Shown here: in pieces, positions 5,325 through 6,696 of the stretch | Position numbering within the stretch: the first letter of the stretch is position 1 | How the letters are laid out: each line of letters opens with the position of its first letter | DNA from: JBGPLH01 sp041486365 [NCBI: Thermodesulfobacteriota bacterium] | GTDB lineage: Bacteria > JAUYMQ01 | Assembly: GCA_041486365.1 (NCBI GenBank) | Contig: JBGPLH010000184.1 | Coordinates: 1-6,696, forward strand | Length of the DNA: 6,696 nucleotides | Reading direction: 5' to 3' | The notes under the pieces: model-generated | What the model was told of the DNA's origin: nothing | Databases searched by the model: none | What the model saw: only the letters and a program-made list of their open reading frames with translations | Translations under genes and position numbers: made by a program

Positions 5325-6383
5325 TCACCCTAGCGGCAGCGCCATCTGCGGCTCCGGGTCCGGTGTCCAGAGGGACACGTCGCGGCGCCGCAGGAGACCG
5401 TGCTTCGCCCGAAGGCGGTCGAGGAGATCCTCGAGGCCCGTGGTGTAGTCGTCGGGCGCGTCGAGCGAGCCGTCGTAGAAACGCCGGTAGCGCGCGACGA
5501 GATCGGGGAACGCGTTCCGGAGGAAGGGGATGAACCGCGCGCGGGAGGCCTTGGGGAGAAAGAGCACGCCCGCGTTGACGTAGAGCGCCCCGGCCTCCCG
5601 GACCCGCCGGAAGAGCGCGTCCAGGGCGTCGGCGCCGTCGTTGATCCCGGGAAGGATCGGCATCGCGTTCAATCCCGCGCGAAGCCCCGCGGCGCTGAGC
5701 GCCGCCACCGCGCGAAGCCTCGCCTCCGGCGTCGGGGCGCGCGTGTCGAGCCGGCGCGCGAGGTCCGCGTCGACCGTCATGAGGGAGACCGTGATGGTCA
5801 GCCGCGATCGCGCGTGGATGCGCTGCAGCACGTCGATGTCCCGGGCGACCAGCGGCGACTTCGTGATGATGCCGACGCGCAGTCCGGGCACCTCGGCGAG
5901 GATCTCGAGGATCCCGCGGGTCACGCGATGGCGCTTCTCGGCCGGCTGGTAGGGATCCGTCGCGGTGCCGATGGCGATGGGGCGCGCGCGCAATTTCGCC
6001 GGGTCGGCCTGGGCCCGGAGCGCTTCCCGCGCGTTCTCCTTCACGAAGATCGTCCGCTCGAAGGCCTCCCATCCCTCCAGTCCCAGGTATTCGTGCGTGT
6101 AGCGCGCGTAGCAGTAGGTGCACGCGAACTCGCACCCGCGGTAGGGGTTCACGGTCCAGCAGTCCGGCATGCGCGGCGTGTCGCAGCGATTGAGAATCGA
6201 CTTGCAGCCGAGCGCCTGGTACCGCACGTCGGGCCTTGCCTGGATCTCCTCGCCGATGAGCGCGGCAATTCCCGTGGCCGGCTTCGGACTGATGGGCGGG
6301 GACTGCTGCGCGGCTCGGGAGAGCTCGTCGAAGAGCGGAAGGAGATAGGCGCCGGGGGCCTCTTCCGGTTCGCGGGTGGGCAT
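5325..6383 (-). CDS. Radical SAM protein, COG1533 type (Rv2578c/PA0069-like)
   Basis: Radical SAM enzymes bind a 4Fe-4S cluster and cleave S-adenosylmethionine to a 5'-deoxyadenosyl radical. The cluster motif is C84-x3-C88-x2-C91 inside NPYRGCEFACTYCYAR (79-94), with the NPYRGCE..C.YC pattern typical of COG1533, the group that includes spore photoproduct lyase-like proteins. Other visible elements are IGTATDPYQPAEK (138-150), GIITKSP (171-177), LTITVSLMT (195-203) and AGLNAMPILPGIND (236-249), in the strand order of a radical SAM barrel. Three further cysteines (C60, C67, C75) sit just before the motif. The product has 352 residues. I chose the ATG at 6381-6383 because AGGAGG (6390-6395) lies six bases upstream; the frame stays open further upstream, but that stretch does not resemble the family. 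No partner gene reveals its substrate. Despite COG1533's 'photolyase' label, a DNA-repair role is not established for this subgroup. Confidence 0.92.
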   Translation of the reverse strand: MPTREPEEAPGAYLLPLFDELSRAAQQSPPISPKPATGIAALIGEEIQARPDVRYQALGCKSILNRCDTPRMPDCWTVNPYRGCEFACTYCYARYTHEYLGLEGWEAFERTIFVKENAREALRAQADPAKLRARPIAIGTATDPYQPAEKRHRVTRGILEILAEVPGLRVGIITKSPLVARDIDVLQRIHARSRLTITVSLMTVDADLARRLDTRAPTPEARLRAVAALSAAGLRAGLNAMPILPGINDGADALDALFRRVREAGALYVNAGVLFLPKASRARFIPFLRNAFPDLVARYRRFYDGSLDAPDDYTTGLEDLLDRLRAKHGLLRRRDVSLWTPDPEPQMALPLG

Positions 6384-6615
6384 GATCGTCCTCCTGGCTT
6401 TCTCCTTACCTTCGCCATGCGCGAAACGCCCTGTCAAGGCGCCGTAGGTGCGGGCCGGCGCTTCAGGAAGCGCCCCGATGCGCCGAAGGGAAGAGGGGAC
6501 GATGAAAATGGCTTGACAGGACGCGAGGTTCACGCGAGTCTGCCTTTGGTTTCCTTCCGCGCGTGCCACCCGCCCCGACCCGGCCTTCGTTCAGACCCCC
6601 GGCGCAGGAGACTCG
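6384..6615. promoter_or_regulatory. Divergent intergenic region with two TTGACA boxes and a dyad
   Basis: A perfect -35 TTGACA occurs on the plus strand (6513-6518), facing the methyltransferase gene, and another on the minus strand (6432-6437), facing the radical SAM gene. Neither has a good -10 at 16-18 bases, so these are half-supported promoters. Between them is a perfect 8-bp inverted repeat GGCGCTTC/GAAGCGCC (6457-6474, two-base centre), with no T-run on either side, which fits an operator dyad better than a terminator. I see no coding sequence or RNA gene in this stretch. Confidence 0.35.
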
Positions 6616-6696
6616 TTGGAAGCCAGGCACTGGAACAAGATCGCCCGCAACTATCACGACGAGGTCATCAGCCCCTTCCAGCAGGGGGTCGAGAAC
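6616..6696 (+). CDS. Probable class I SAM-dependent methyltransferase, N-terminus only
   Basis: Twenty-seven codons are visible before the window ends. The start is TTG (6616-6618) with AGGAG (6606-6610) five bases upstream. The peptide contains ARHWNKIARNYHDEVISPFQ (residues 3-22). The W-N-x-I-A-x-x-Y-x-x-E-V/I-x-S-P-F pattern is familiar as the cap segment in front of the SAM-binding Rossmann domain of small class I methyltransferases. The glycine-rich SAM motif lies beyond the edge, so the assignment rests on this cap segment only. It is divergent from the radical SAM gene. Confidence 0.6.
   Translation, partial: MEARHWNKIARNYHDEVISPFQQGVEN

Noticed and set aside
5101-6135. A second minus-strand frame of 344 codons inside the radical SAM gene
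   Set aside because: It has shadow composition (R, A, P, G, H) and no motif, while the other frame carries the full radical SAM signature.
6384-6569. Upstream extension of the radical SAM protein by 62 residues
   Set aside because: AGGAGG lies six bases before the ATG at 6383, and the extension would run through the divergent intergenic dyad and promoter boxes.

Overview
The window is GC-rich chromosomal DNA from a bacterium, probably a diderm: one product carries a lipoprotein signal, and DnaK is of the long Gram-negative type. Codon choice is strongly G/C at third positions, so long spurious open frames occur on the antisense strands. Candidate source groups are GC-rich environmental lineages such as Myxococcota, Acidobacteriota, Gemmatimonadota or Eisenbacteria; nothing here decides between them. 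I see no rRNA, tRNA, CRISPR array, transposase or phage gene.

Layout. (1) At 1-1300 on the minus strand lies a heat-shock unit: a promoter, a leader with two tandem hairpins, a small heat-shock protein (hsp20) and then dnaK, which runs off the left edge. (2) At 1298-3917, also minus, is a three-gene unit: a double-domain ThyX-like protein, a dodecin and an unrecognised lipoprotein, closely spaced (42 and 16 nt) and fed by a promoter at about 3981-4008. (3) A divergent promoter at 4024-4052 drives a YcbL-type (glyoxalase II-like) metallo-hydrolase at 4112-4735 on the plus strand. (4) Converging on it is a VOC-family protein at 4754-5173 (minus). (5) The 151-base gap at 5174-5324 holds a terminator and an inverted pair of related palindromes resembling a REPIN. 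(6) A COG1533-type radical SAM protein lies at 5325-6383 (minus). (7) A 232-base divergent intergenic region follows, then the first 27 codons of a probable SAM-dependent methyltransferase on the plus strand.

How the genes fit together. Hsp20 and DnaK form a normal holdase/foldase pair. The ThyX-like/dodecin/lipoprotein unit is the least ordinary part. Its first gene is a fused pair of ThyX modules in which each half appears to have kept the active-site residues the other half lost. It is followed by a member of a flavin-binding family whose usual flavin-stacking tryptophan is absent. The remaining genes are common enzymes with no clear shared pathway, although a glyoxalase II-like and a glyoxalase I-fold gene are neighbours.

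The points most worth following are the complementary ThyX halves, the covarying tandem hairpins in the hsp20 leader, and the inverted palindrome pair at 5237-5312.
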